From: Nonomuraea soli
GTDB taxonomy: Bacteria > Actinomycetota > Actinomycetes > Streptosporangiales > Streptosporangiaceae
Direction of reading: 5' to 3'
Assembly: GCF_013761175.1 (NCBI RefSeq)
Contig: NZ_JACDUR010000002.1
Span: 124,001-188,000 of the forward strand
DNA length: 64,000 nt
Shown piece after piece: positions 8,167-15,842 of this stretch (position 1 is its first letter; each line of letters starts with the position of its first letter). The translations under genes were made by a program, and so were the position numbers. Below the pieces are notes generated by a model. It worked only from the letters and a program-made list of their open reading frames with translations, ran no database searches and was not told the origin of the DNA.

Positions 8167-9843
8167 ATGAGACGACTGCTCTTACCCCTCGTTCTGCTCG
8201 TCCCCCTCCTCAACGGCGGCACCGCCTCCGCGGCCGCCGCCGAGACCCTGCTCTCGCAGGGCAAGCCGGCCACGGCCTCCTCCGTCGAGGACGCCACCTT
8301 CCCCGCCTCCCTCGCCTTCGACGGCGACACCACCACGACCCGCTGGGCCTCGCTCGAAGGCAGCGACCCGCAGTGGCTCCAGGTCGACCTCGGCGCGAGC
8401 CGGCAGCTCAGCCGGGTCAAGCTCACGTGGGAGGCCGCCTACGGCAAGACGTACAGGATCCAGCTCTCCGCCGACGGCTCCACCTGGACCGACGCCTACT
8501 CCACCAGCACCGGCGACGGCGGCGTGGACGAGGCGGCCGTCACCGGCACCGCACGCTACGTCCGCATGTACGGCACGCAGCGCGGCACCTCCTACGGCTA
8601 CTCCCTCTACGAGATGCAGGTGTACGGCGAGGGCGGCACCGGCCCCGCACCCGGCTACCAGGCCGAGAACGCCACCCTGTCCCAGGCGTTCGTCGACACC
8701 AAGCACGCCGGGTACACCGGCACCGGCTTCGTCGACTACGTCAACACGACCGGCGGCTACATCGAGTGGAGCGTCACCGCGGCCGCCGCGGGACCCCACC
8801 GCCTCGACTTCCGCTACGCCAACAACTCCGCCACCGGCAACCGGCCCGTCGCGGTCACGGTCAACGGCGCGAACGCCGCCTCCCTGACCTTCCCGCCGAC
8901 CGGCGCGTGGACCACCTGGACCACCCAGGCCGCCACCGTCACCCTCAACGCGGGCGCCAACACCGTCCGGGCCACCGCCACCGGCACCGACGGCGGCCCC
9001 AACATCGACCGCCTGGACGTCACCCCCGACACCGGCGGAGGCGGCACCAGCTTCGTCGTCGCCGCGGCGGGCGACATCGCCCAGCAGTGCACCGCCAGCT
9101 CCAGCTCCTGCATCCACCCCAAGACCGCCGCCCTCGTGCAGGCGATGAACCCCGAATTCGTCATCACCATGGGCGACAACCAGTACGACGACGCCCTGAT
9201 CTCGGACTTCCGCAACTACTACGACAAGTCGTGGGGCGCGTTCAAGAGCAAGACCCGCCCGAGCCCCGGCAACCACGAGACCTACGACCCCGCGGGCTCG
9301 CTGGCCGGATACAAGGCCTACTTCGGGTCGATCGCCTACCCCAACGGCAAGCCGTACTACAGCTACGACCACGGCAACTGGCACTTCGTGGCGCTCGACT
9401 CCAACGACTTCGGCTCCACGCAGCTCAACTGGCTCAAGGCCGACCTGGCCGCCAACACCAAGAAGTGCGTCGCCGCCTACTGGCACCACCCGCTGTACAG
9501 CTCGGGCGAGCACGGCAACCAGCCGGTCGCCAGGGCCACCTTCCAGGCCCTCTACGACGCCCGCGCCGACCTGGTGCTCGGCGGGCACGACCACCACTAC
9601 GAGCGGTTCGGCCCGCAGAACGCCAACGGCGGCTCCGACACCCAGGGCATCGTGTCCATCATCGGCGGCACCGGCGGAGCCTCGCCGTACGCCATCGAGA
9701 ACGTCCAGCCCAACAGCCTCAAGCGCCTGACCGACACCTACGGCGTGGTCAAGCTGAACCTGGGCCCCGACTCCTTCCAGACCCAGCTCATCGGCCTGGA
9801 CGGTTCGGTCAAGGACTCCGGCCCGACCTACGCCTGCCACTGA
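8167..9843 (+). CDS. Secreted calcineurin-like phosphoesterase with CBM32 and CBM35 modules
   Basis: This is a 558-residue protein. I chose the ATG at 8167 because it directly opens a signal peptide ending near ASAAAA; an upstream in-frame start would place about 20 hydrophilic residues before it. Modules: CBM32 at about 28-155, CBM35 at about 160-295 (KHAGYTGTGFVDY), then a metallophosphoesterase domain to the end. The domain keeps the metal-binding motifs AAGDIAQ, GDNQYDD, GNHE, WHHP and GHDHHYE. Calcineurin-like enzymes hydrolyse phosphomonoesters or diesters. The binding modules imply action on a phosphorylated or wall-bound polysaccharide outside the cell, which is inferred. It heads a coupled three-gene operon (TGATG overlap with the MFS gene). 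Its CBM32 is closely related to that of the divergent GH8 enzyme. Confidence 0.9.
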   Translation: MRRLLLPLVLLVPLLNGGTASAAAAETLLSQGKPATASSVEDATFPASLAFDGDTTTTRWASLEGSDPQWLQVDLGASRQLSRVKLTWEAAYGKTYRIQLSADGSTWTDAYSTSTGDGGVDEAAVTGTARYVRMYGTQRGTSYGYSLYEMQVYGEGGTGPAPGYQAENATLSQAFVDTKHAGYTGTGFVDYVNTTGGYIEWSVTAAAAGPHRLDFRYANNSATGNRPVAVTVNGANAASLTFPPTGAWTTWTTQAATVTLNAGANTVRATATGTDGGPNIDRLDVTPDTGGGGTSFVVAAAGDIAQQCTASSSSCIHPKTAALVQAMNPEFVITMGDNQYDDALISDFRNYYDKSWGAFKSKTRPSPGNHETYDPAGSLAGYKAYFGSIAYPNGKPYYSYDHGNWHFVALDSNDFGSTQLNWLKADLAANTKKCVAAYWHHPLYSSGEHGNQPVARATFQALYDARADLVLGGHDHHYERFGPQNANGGSDTQGIVSIIGGTGGASPYAIENVQPNSLKRLTDTYGVVKLNLGPDSFQTQLIGLDGSVKDSGPTYACH

Positions 9844-11015
9844 TGTACGTTGCGACACCGCAGCTGAGCAGGCTCAGACTGCTCCTGGCCGTCCCCGGAA
9901 ACGTGGCCGCGCTGGGAGCGGTCAGCCTGGTCACCGACATCTCCTCCGAGATGATCACCGCGATCCTGCCGTACTACCTGGTGCTGGTGGTGGGGCTCAG
10001 CCCGCTGGCCTACGGGCTGGTGGACGGGCTCTACTTCGGCGTCACGGCGCTGGTACGGCTGGGCGCGGGGTATGCCGCCGACCGGTGGCAGCGGCGCAAG
10101 CTCGTGGCCGGGATCGGCTACGGCCTGTCGGCGCTGTCCCGGCTCGGGCTGCTCGCGGCGGGCGCCTCGGTGCCCGCCCTGGGCGCGGCGGTGGCGGTCG
10201 ACCGGGCCGGCAAGGGCCTGCGCACGGCGCCGCGTGACGCGCTGATCTCGCTCAGCGCCGAGCCGGGGCGTCAGGGACAGGCGTTCGGCGTGCACCGGGC
10301 GATGGACACCATCGGCGCCTTCCTCGGCCCGCTGGCCGCGTTCGGCCTGCTGGCCCTGGGCGGCGCCTACGACCTGGTCTTCGTGGCGAGCTTCGCGCTC
10401 GGGCTGCTGGGCGTGGTGCTGCTCGTGCTCTACGTGCGCGACCACCGCACCCCGGCGCCGCTGACGCTGGTGGGGGCGGCGCCTTCGGGGGTGGCGCCCT
10501 CCGCACCGTCGATGACGCCGTCGATGACACCGTCGGAGCGGCGGCCGGGCCTGCGACTGCCCGCCGACCCGCGCTTCCGCCGCATCCTGCTGCTGGCCTG
10601 CCTGCTCGGCCTGCTGACCCTCAGCGACGCGTTCATCTACCTGCTGCTGCAGGACCGGGTGGCGCCCGAGTTCTTCCCGCTCCTGCCCCTGGGCACCGCC
10701 CTGGTCTACCTGCTCACGGCCGTCCCGGTCGGACGGCTGGCCGACCGGTACGGCAGGATGCCGGTCTTCCTGGCCGGCCACGGACTCCTGCTGGCCCTCT
10801 ACGGCCTGCTCGCGTGGCAGGCTCACGCACTGGTGATCCTGGTGCTGCTCGGCCTGTTCTACGCCGCCACCGACGGTGTCCTGATGGCGGCGGCCGGCCC
10901 CCTCCTGCCGGACGCCACGCGCACCAGCGGCCTGGCGTGGCTCCAGACCGGCCAGGCGGTGGCCCGCATGCTCTCCTCGATCCTGTTCGGCGCACTCTGG
11001 ACGGTGCTGGGATGA
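9843..11015 (+). CDS. MFS transporter
   Basis: This is a 390-residue polytopic membrane protein with about 12 predicted membrane segments. The ATG overlaps the upstream stop by one base (TGATG), so translation is coupled. After the second segment it shows YAADRWQRRK, and in the second half GRLADRYGRMP, the two loop motifs of the major facilitator superfamily. The central cytoplasmic loop (about residues 200-240) is proline- and serine-rich with a short SMTPSMTPS repeat. The substrate is unknown. Placement after a secreted carbohydrate-binding phosphoesterase makes a released product or an efflux role possible, with no direct evidence for either. Confidence 0.85.
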   Translation: MYVATPQLSRLRLLLAVPGNVAALGAVSLVTDISSEMITAILPYYLVLVVGLSPLAYGLVDGLYFGVTALVRLGAGYAADRWQRRKLVAGIGYGLSALSRLGLLAAGASVPALGAAVAVDRAGKGLRTAPRDALISLSAEPGRQGQAFGVHRAMDTIGAFLGPLAAFGLLALGGAYDLVFVASFALGLLGVVLLVLYVRDHRTPAPLTLVGAAPSGVAPSAPSMTPSMTPSERRPGLRLPADPRFRRILLLACLLGLLTLSDAFIYLLLQDRVAPEFFPLLPLGTALVYLLTAVPVGRLADRYGRMPVFLAGHGLLLALYGLLAWQAHALVILVLLGLFYAATDGVLMAAAGPLLPDATRTSGLAWLQTGQAVARMLSSILFGALWTVLG

Positions 11016-11926
11016 AACGTCTGCTGATCGTCAGCCTGACCGCACTCCTGCTCGGCCTGGGCGTGACCGGCTACGCGTGGTGGCGCTCGGCCCCGGCGCC
11101 GCGCGAGGTCGACGCCATCCGGGTCAGGGACACCGCCTCCGGCATGATCACCGGCACCGACCGGCGCTGCGACCGCTTCTACCAGGCGGCGGGCACGGCG
11201 GTCTGCCTCGTCGTCGAGCCGGGAGCGGTGCCGAAGACCTACGCGCTCATCCTCGACGCGGAGATGCGCGAGGTACGGCGCGTGCGGATCGCGGGCATCC
11301 CCAGCAGGGCCCGCGTGTCGGCCAGCGGCCGCATGGTCTCCTGGACGGTCTTCGTCACCGGGGACTCCTACAACAGCGGCGGGTTCTCCACCTGGACCGG
11401 CATCCTCGACACCAGGACCGGCTACCTCGTCACCAACATGGAGGAGATCCCGCTCTTCATCGACGGGAAACGCCACTACTCCGTCGACGTCAACTACTGG
11501 GGCGTCAGCTTCGCCGCCGACGACAACCGCTTCTACGCCACCGTCTCCACCAAGGGCCGCACCTACCTCGTCGAGGGCGACTACACCGCCTGGCGGGCCA
11601 GGACGTTGCGGCAGAACGTGGAGTGCCCGTCGCTCGCTCCCGACGGCACCAGGCTGGCGTTCAAGAAGCGCATGTCCAGCGGCGCGTGGCGGCTGCACCT
11701 GCTCGACCTGGCCACCATGCGCGAGACCCCGCTCGCCGAGACCGCCGAGGTCGACGACCAGGCGGCCTGGCTCGACGGGAACACGGTCATGTACGGCAGA
11801 GCAGGCGATGTCTGGGCGGTCGCGGCCGACGGCGGCGGGCAGCCGCGGCTGCTGGCCAAGGGGGCGTCGTCGCCGGTCCCACCCGGCCGGGAAAATCTCT
11901 CGCGCGCGATGTCGATCCGCCGCTGA
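11012..11926 (+). CDS. Membrane-anchored TolB-like beta-propeller protein
   Basis: This 304-residue protein starts at an ATGA overlap with the MFS gene. One N-terminal hydrophobic segment (about residues 3-24) should act as an anchor or uncleaved signal. The rest consists of repeated blades with motifs typical of WD40-like/TolB propellers, such as SLAPDGTRLAFKK, DDQAAWLDGNTVMY and DVWAVAADGG. Such propellers usually bind proteins or ligands and are not catalytic. It is the last gene of the phosphoesterase operon. The exact function is unknown. Confidence 0.75.
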   Translation: MKRLLIVSLTALLLGLGVTGYAWWRSAPAPREVDAIRVRDTASGMITGTDRRCDRFYQAAGTAVCLVVEPGAVPKTYALILDAEMREVRRVRIAGIPSRARVSASGRMVSWTVFVTGDSYNSGGFSTWTGILDTRTGYLVTNMEEIPLFIDGKRHYSVDVNYWGVSFAADDNRFYATVSTKGRTYLVEGDYTAWRARTLRQNVECPSLAPDGTRLAFKKRMSSGAWRLHLLDLATMRETPLAETAEVDDQAAWLDGNTVMYGRAGDVWAVAADGGGQPRLLAKGASSPVPPGRENLSRAMSIRR

Positions 11927-11963
11927 CCTCTTCGACCTGGGGGTGAGAGGGTCGGACGCACGG

Positions 11964-12801
11964 CCCCTGACCACCGGCAAGGAGATCGCGCGGCCTTCCT
12001 GGTGCCGGTCCCGACGATCCGGGCGCGCAGCACCCGCGGCAAGAAGACGATCGCCGCGGCGGGCGTCCCGTTCGAGCTGCCCCGGCCTCCGACCGCAAGG
12101 AACGGCTCGGCGGCGTCCTGAGCGTGCTCTACGTGATCTTCACCGAGGGTTCGACGGCCACGGCCGGCGAGCATCTCGTGCGCCACGACCTCGCCTACGA
12201 GGCGGTCAGGCTGGCCAGGATGCTGACCGCGCTGCTGCCCGCCGAGCCGGAGGCGCACGGGCTGCTGGCCCTGTTCGAGCTCACCGCGGCCCGTTTCCCG
12301 GCCCGCACCGGTCCCGACGGCGAGGCCGTCCTGCTGGAGGATCAGGACCGGCGGTTGTGGGACCGCTCGGCGATCCGCCGCGGCGAGGCCGCGCTCGGCC
12401 GCGCCGCCGCGCTCGGCCGGGGTCTGGGCCCGTACGGCCTGCAGGCGTCGATCGCCGCCTGCCACGCCAGAGCGGAATCGGTGAAGCGGACCGACTGGGA
12501 ACGCATCGTGCTGCTGTACGAGGCGCTCGGCAGGGTGGCGCCCTCGCCGGTCGTCGAGCTCAACCGGGCGGTGGCGGTCGCGATGGCCGAGGGGCCGCTG
12601 CCCGCGCTGGAGATGGTGGAGGCGCTGGCGGCGGGCGGGCGCCTGTCGGGCTCGCATCTGCTGCCGAGCGTGCGGGGCGAGCTGCTGGCCCGGCTGGGCC
12701 GTACCGCCGAGGCCAGGCAGGAGCTGGAGCGGGCGGCCGGGATGTGCGGCAACGACCGCGAGCGCACGCTGCTGCTGCGCAAGGTGGACGCGCTCGGCTG
12801 A
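11964..12801 (+). pseudogene. Decayed ECF42-type RNA polymerase sigma factor
   Basis: The 3' part (from about 12085 to 12801) reads as the C-terminal SnoaL-free, TPR-like region typical of ECF42 sigma factors (LSVLYVIFTEG, EAHGLLALFELTAARFPAR, SPVVELNRAVAVAMAEGPLPAL). Upstream homology continues in other frames: LTTGKEIAR in one frame (about 11967-11993), then AFLVPVPTIRARSTRGKKTI in a second (11993 to about 12085), which together are the region 4 helix-turn-helix. So there are at least two frameshifts, near 11991 and near 12085, and the sigma region 2 portion is missing altogether. A GTG at 12124 could still express the C-terminal fragment, but it would lack promoter recognition. The YCII-like partner gene usually found next to ECF42 genes is also absent. 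A single sequencing error could not explain all of this. Confidence 0.8.
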
Positions 12802-12807
12802 GCGCCG

Positions 12808-13338
12808 CTACTCGCGCCGCAGGGGGAAGATGATCGGGCTGAGCTGGTAGAGCCGCCGCCCTTCGCCCGGACCGTTGCGGGCGTGGGCGAGCACCGCCGG
12901 GATCACCGTCGCCAGCAGCCCGGCGAGCTCCTCCGGGTCGAGCCACAACGCGAGCTGCCGGTAGCCGACCGAGTCGGCGGCCGGGTCGGCGCCCTCCTGG
13001 TCGAGGTAGGCGTTGAAGTCCGCGATCAGGGCGGTCATCGCCAGCGCGAAGGTGCGCCGGTGGTCGTCGAGCGACATCGAGGCCGCCGCCTCCTGGCCGA
13101 TCGAGGCGCGGTCGCGGTTGAGCCGGTAGCGCCGCTCGACCGCGCCGTGCACCCGCTGCTCGCCGTCGACCTCCAGTACCCCGCCCTCGGCCAGCAGGGC
13201 GACCTGGCGGTACAGGCTCGTCTTGGGCACGTCGGGCAGGCTCGCGCACAACTCGGTGGTGGTTCGCGTCCGGCCGGCGGACATGGCGTGCACGATGCGC
13301 ATGCGAACGGGGTGCAGGAGCAGTTCCAGCAGGTCCAT
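12808..13338 (-). CDS. HTH (ArsR-like) transcriptional regulator, paralogue of 15296-15826
   Basis: This 176-residue regulator has an N-terminal winged helix-turn-helix (LLHPVRMRIVHAM, then VPKTSLYRQVALLAEGGVLEV) followed by an alpha-helical C-terminal half with EGADPAAD and LSPIIFPLRR. The gene at 15296-15826 has the same length and the same motifs. It is divergent from an alpha/beta hydrolase gene, with a 22-bp palindrome in the 50-odd bp between them, so it probably controls both genes. The inducer is unknown. It faces away from the ECF42 remnant, only 6 bp from that reading frame. Confidence 0.85.
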   Translation of the reverse strand: MDLLELLLHPVRMRIVHAMSAGRTRTTTELCASLPDVPKTSLYRQVALLAEGGVLEVDGEQRVHGAVERRYRLNRDRASIGQEAAASMSLDDHRRTFALAMTALIADFNAYLDQEGADPAADSVGYRQLALWLDPEELAGLLATVIPAVLAHARNGPGEGRRLYQLSPIIFPLRRE

Positions 13339-13362
13339 TCCCTGATATTCCCATATCTGGTA

Positions 13363-13384
13363 CCGTTTCCAAGAATGGAAACGG
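13363..13384. promoter_or_regulatory. Operator candidate: CCGTTTCC-N6-GGAAACGG
   Basis: A perfect inverted repeat with 8-bp arms lies between the divergent regulator (starts at 13338) and hydrolase (starts at 13395). It ends 4 bp before the likely GTGGG-type ribosome binding site. The other regulator/hydrolase pair in this block also has a 22-bp palindrome with CC and GG ends. Confidence 0.65.
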
Positions 13385-13394
13385 TGGGATGGTC

Positions 13395-14291
13395 ATGGAT
13401 CACGAAGTGAACGGACGCCGCCTGTACATGCGGAGCGCGGGCGCAGGGGCTCCGTCCGTGGTGTTCCTGGCGGGGGCGGGCGCGGCCGGGCTCGACTACT
13501 GGGGGCTGCAGCAACGGGTCGCCGAGCTGACCACCGCCGTCGTCTACGACCGCTCCGGCACCGGCTGGAGCGATCGCTCCGCCGGGCGGCTGCCCGAGGC
13601 CGGTGAGACCGTCGACGAACTGCGCGAGCTGCTGCGGGTCGCGGGCGTCCCCGGGCCGTACGTGCTGGTCGGCCACTCGCTGGGCGCGCTGTTCGCGCGC
13701 CTCTACGCGATCCGCTTCCCCGGCGAGGTGGCGGGGCTGGTCCTCATGGATCCCGCCCACGAGGACTACGACACCTCCATGCCGCAGGAGCTCCAGGACC
13801 TGCGCGCCTCCTTCGACCCCGAGGCCATGGAACTGCCGGACGAACTGCCCGCCGAGATCATCGGCTTCTACCGCGACCTGTTCGGCCGCATGATGGCCGG
13901 CTGGCCCCCCGACGTGCGCGAGCCTCTCGTCGAGGCACATCTCGGCCGCGAGTGGCTATCGGACGGCTTCCGCGCGGTCAAGGCCGTCAAGGGGTACTAC
14001 GACGAGGTCGGCAAGGCGGGCCCGCTGCCCGACCTGCCGCTCATCGTGCTGACCGCGACCGGCGTCGACGACTTCAAGCGCGCCGTGTCGGCGGGGGAGT
14101 CCGAGGCGCTCATGCTCGCCGAGATCGACGCCAAGCGACGGCTCTACGACGCGTTCGCCGCCTCCGTCCCCCGCGGCGAGAACCGGCCGGTTGCCGGGGC
14201 CGGTCACGCGTCGCTGCCCTGGCGCGGCGCCGGCGACGTCGTTCGTGCGATCCGTGACATCCTTACCCGCATTTCGGGTGGTGTCGGGTAA
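13395..14291 (+). CDS. Alpha/beta hydrolase
   Basis: This 298-residue alpha/beta-hydrolase-fold protein has the nucleophile elbow VGHSLGAL, an oxyanion-region motif VVFLAGAGAAG, a likely acid Asp in TATGVDDF and the catalytic His in GAGHASL. I prefer the ATG at 13395 because GGTGGG sits 6 bases upstream; an in-frame ATG at 13389 is the alternative. No signal peptide is seen, so it should be cytoplasmic. It is divergent from the HTH regulator at 12808-13338, which probably regulates it. It converges on a second, only distantly related hydrolase. The substrate is unknown. Confidence 0.85.
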   Translation: MDHEVNGRRLYMRSAGAGAPSVVFLAGAGAAGLDYWGLQQRVAELTTAVVYDRSGTGWSDRSAGRLPEAGETVDELRELLRVAGVPGPYVLVGHSLGALFARLYAIRFPGEVAGLVLMDPAHEDYDTSMPQELQDLRASFDPEAMELPDELPAEIIGFYRDLFGRMMAGWPPDVREPLVEAHLGREWLSDGFRAVKAVKGYYDEVGKAGPLPDLPLIVLTATGVDDFKRAVSAGESEALMLAEIDAKRRLYDAFAASVPRGENRPVAGAGHASLPWRGAGDVVRAIRDILTRISGGVG

Positions 14292-14356
14292 GGCAATTGA
14301 CGGATTTATAGTGCTTTATCGCGCATTTTAACGACCGAGTAGCGTTCTGTATTCGC
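14292..14356. other. AT-rich spacer between convergent hydrolase genes
   Basis: This 65-bp gap is clearly richer in A and T than its surroundings (for example GGATTTATAGTG and GCGCATTTTAACG). It holds no convincing hairpin and no reading frame. It may contain weak termination signals for both convergent genes. Confidence 0.4.
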
Positions 14357-15259
14357 CTAAATGTTTTCCCGCAGCCACTCGGCGATGTCCTCGACGACAA
14401 CGGGATCGACATGTTGGGCCGCGAGATAACTCTCCGGCGTGGAGGGTCCCTCTCCGGGAAAGAACAGATGGTCGTCGGCCTCGTACACGCGGATCGTGAC
14501 GTCGGGCCGATGCCCGAGCCCCGCTCTCCACAACGACAGGTCGTCGGCGACGGTCACCTGGTAGTCGCGCCCGCCCTGCAGGATGAACATCGGCAGCTCC
14601 AGCGCGGACGCTGCGGCCACCGGATCGTAGTCGCGCACGTCGAGCCAGTACGAGCCCGGCAGCCCGAGCGGCAGGTCCCCGGCGGGCGTGGCTGCCGACA
14701 GGCCCGGGTCGTCGACGACGGCGGCCTGCCGGGCGACGGTCTCGGCCAGCTCCTTGACGGCGGGATCGTCGCCGAGCGAGGCCAGGTGGGACAGCACCCG
14801 CACCGCCGCCCGGTGCATGGGCTGCGCGTCGGCCGCCAGGGTCACCAGGCCGGCGACGCCCGGACGCGCGGCGGCCACCCGCGGCGCGATCTTCCCGCCC
14901 ATGCTGTGCCCCACCACGAAGACCCGGCGGGCGTGCTCCTGCAGGAGGTCGAGCGCGGCCACGGCGTGCGGCACGTACTCCTCGGTCATGGTGAAGCCCG
15001 GCGAGGTCATCAGGGTGATGTCGAGGTGGGTCGCCTTGTCGAAACGCAGTACGGCGACGCCACGCGAGGCCAGCCCCCAGGCCAGGTCCCTGAGCGGCTT
15101 GTTCGGCCCGACGGTGGCGTCGCGGTCGAACGGCCCGCCGCCGCTGAGCAGCACGGCTCCGGCCCCGGCCGGGCCCGAGGACGGCAATGTGAGCGTTCCT
15201 GGCACGGCGAGCGGCCCGGCGTCCAGGACCACCTCTTGCTCGATCCATTCCTTTCTCAT
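14357..15259 (-). CDS. Alpha/beta hydrolase (dienelactone hydrolase/esterase-like)
   Basis: This 300-residue protein has the nucleophile motif VGHSMGGK, LLSGGGPFDRD near the oxyanion hole, an acid in LQGGRDYQV and the catalytic His in EADDHLFF. This layout is that of the prolyl-oligopeptidase/dienelactone-hydrolase side of the fold, unlike the neighbouring hydrolase at 13395. The start at 15259 is placed inside the 22-bp palindrome shared with the divergent regulator, which could repress it directly. No signal peptide is seen. The substrate is unknown; an ester or lactone is the usual type. Confidence 0.85.
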   Translation of the reverse strand: MRKEWIEQEVVLDAGPLAVPGTLTLPSSGPAGAGAVLLSGGGPFDRDATVGPNKPLRDLAWGLASRGVAVLRFDKATHLDITLMTSPGFTMTEEYVPHAVAALDLLQEHARRVFVVGHSMGGKIAPRVAAARPGVAGLVTLAADAQPMHRAAVRVLSHLASLGDDPAVKELAETVARQAAVVDDPGLSAATPAGDLPLGLPGSYWLDVRDYDPVAAASALELPMFILQGGRDYQVTVADDLSLWRAGLGHRPDVTIRVYEADDHLFFPGEGPSTPESYLAAQHVDPVVVEDIAEWLRENI

Positions 15260-15271
15260 AGTTGAGAAAGG
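15250..15271. promoter_or_regulatory. Operator candidate: CCTTTCTCA-N4-TGAGAAAGG
   Basis: A perfect inverted repeat with 9-bp arms covers the hydrolase start codon (15257-15259) and lies 24 bp upstream of the regulator's ATG at 15296. It is 22 bp long, the same as the palindrome of the sister pair. The placement suggests autoregulation and repression of the hydrolase. Confidence 0.7.
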
Positions 15272-15295
15272 TAGCAGATGTGAGAACATAGAACC

Positions 15296-15826
15296 ATGGA
15301 CACCCTGGAGCTCCTGGCGCACCCGGTGCGGCTGCGGATCGTTCACGCCATGCGCGGTGACCGCCTCATGACCACGTCCGAGCTGGGCGAACGCATCCCC
15401 GACGTCTCCAAGGCGACGCTCTACCGTCACGTCGACCTGCTGGCGGCGGGCGGGATCCTGGAGGTGGCCGAGGAGCGCAGGGTGCGCGGCGCCGTGGAGC
15501 GGCAGTACCGCCTGCGCGAGGAGCGGGCGGTGATCGACGCCGAGGCCGTCGCCTCGATGACGAGCGACGACTACCGGCGCGGATTCGCCACCGCCATGGC
15601 GATCATGCAGGCCGAGTTCAACGCCTATCTCGAGCGCGAGGGCGCCGACCCGGCGGCCGACCTCGTCGGATACCGGCAGCACGCGGTCTGGCTCGACCCC
15701 GGCGAGGTGCGCGACCTCATCGCCGACCTGCGCGAGGTCATCGTGCCCCGGCTCGCGCACCCGGCCACCGCCGAACGCGGACGTTACCTCCTCAGCCCGA
15801 TCCTGTTCCCGATGGAGCGGCCCTAG
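15296..15826 (+). CDS. HTH (ArsR-like) transcriptional regulator, paralogue of 12808-13338
   Basis: This 176-residue winged-helix regulator opens with LELLAHPVRLRIVHAM, has the recognition-helix region VSKATLYRHVDLLAAGGIL, and ends with LLSPILFPMERP. It aligns along its whole length with the regulator at 12808-13338, including ADPAAD and the GYRQ-LWLDP segment. It is divergent from the hydrolase at 14357-15259 across a 22-bp palindrome that it probably binds. The signal it senses is unknown. Confidence 0.85.
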   Translation: MDTLELLAHPVRLRIVHAMRGDRLMTTSELGERIPDVSKATLYRHVDLLAAGGILEVAEERRVRGAVERQYRLREERAVIDAEAVASMTSDDYRRGFATAMAIMQAEFNAYLEREGADPAADLVGYRQHAVWLDPGEVRDLIADLREVIVPRLAHPATAERGRYLLSPILFPMERP

Positions 15827-15842
15827 GCCTCGCCCCTGTGCC

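Noticed and set aside
14292..14356. A mobile-element scar or attachment site in the AT-rich gap between the hydrolases
   Set aside because: No direct repeats, tRNA end or integrase remains are present; it is simply a short AT-rich spacer.
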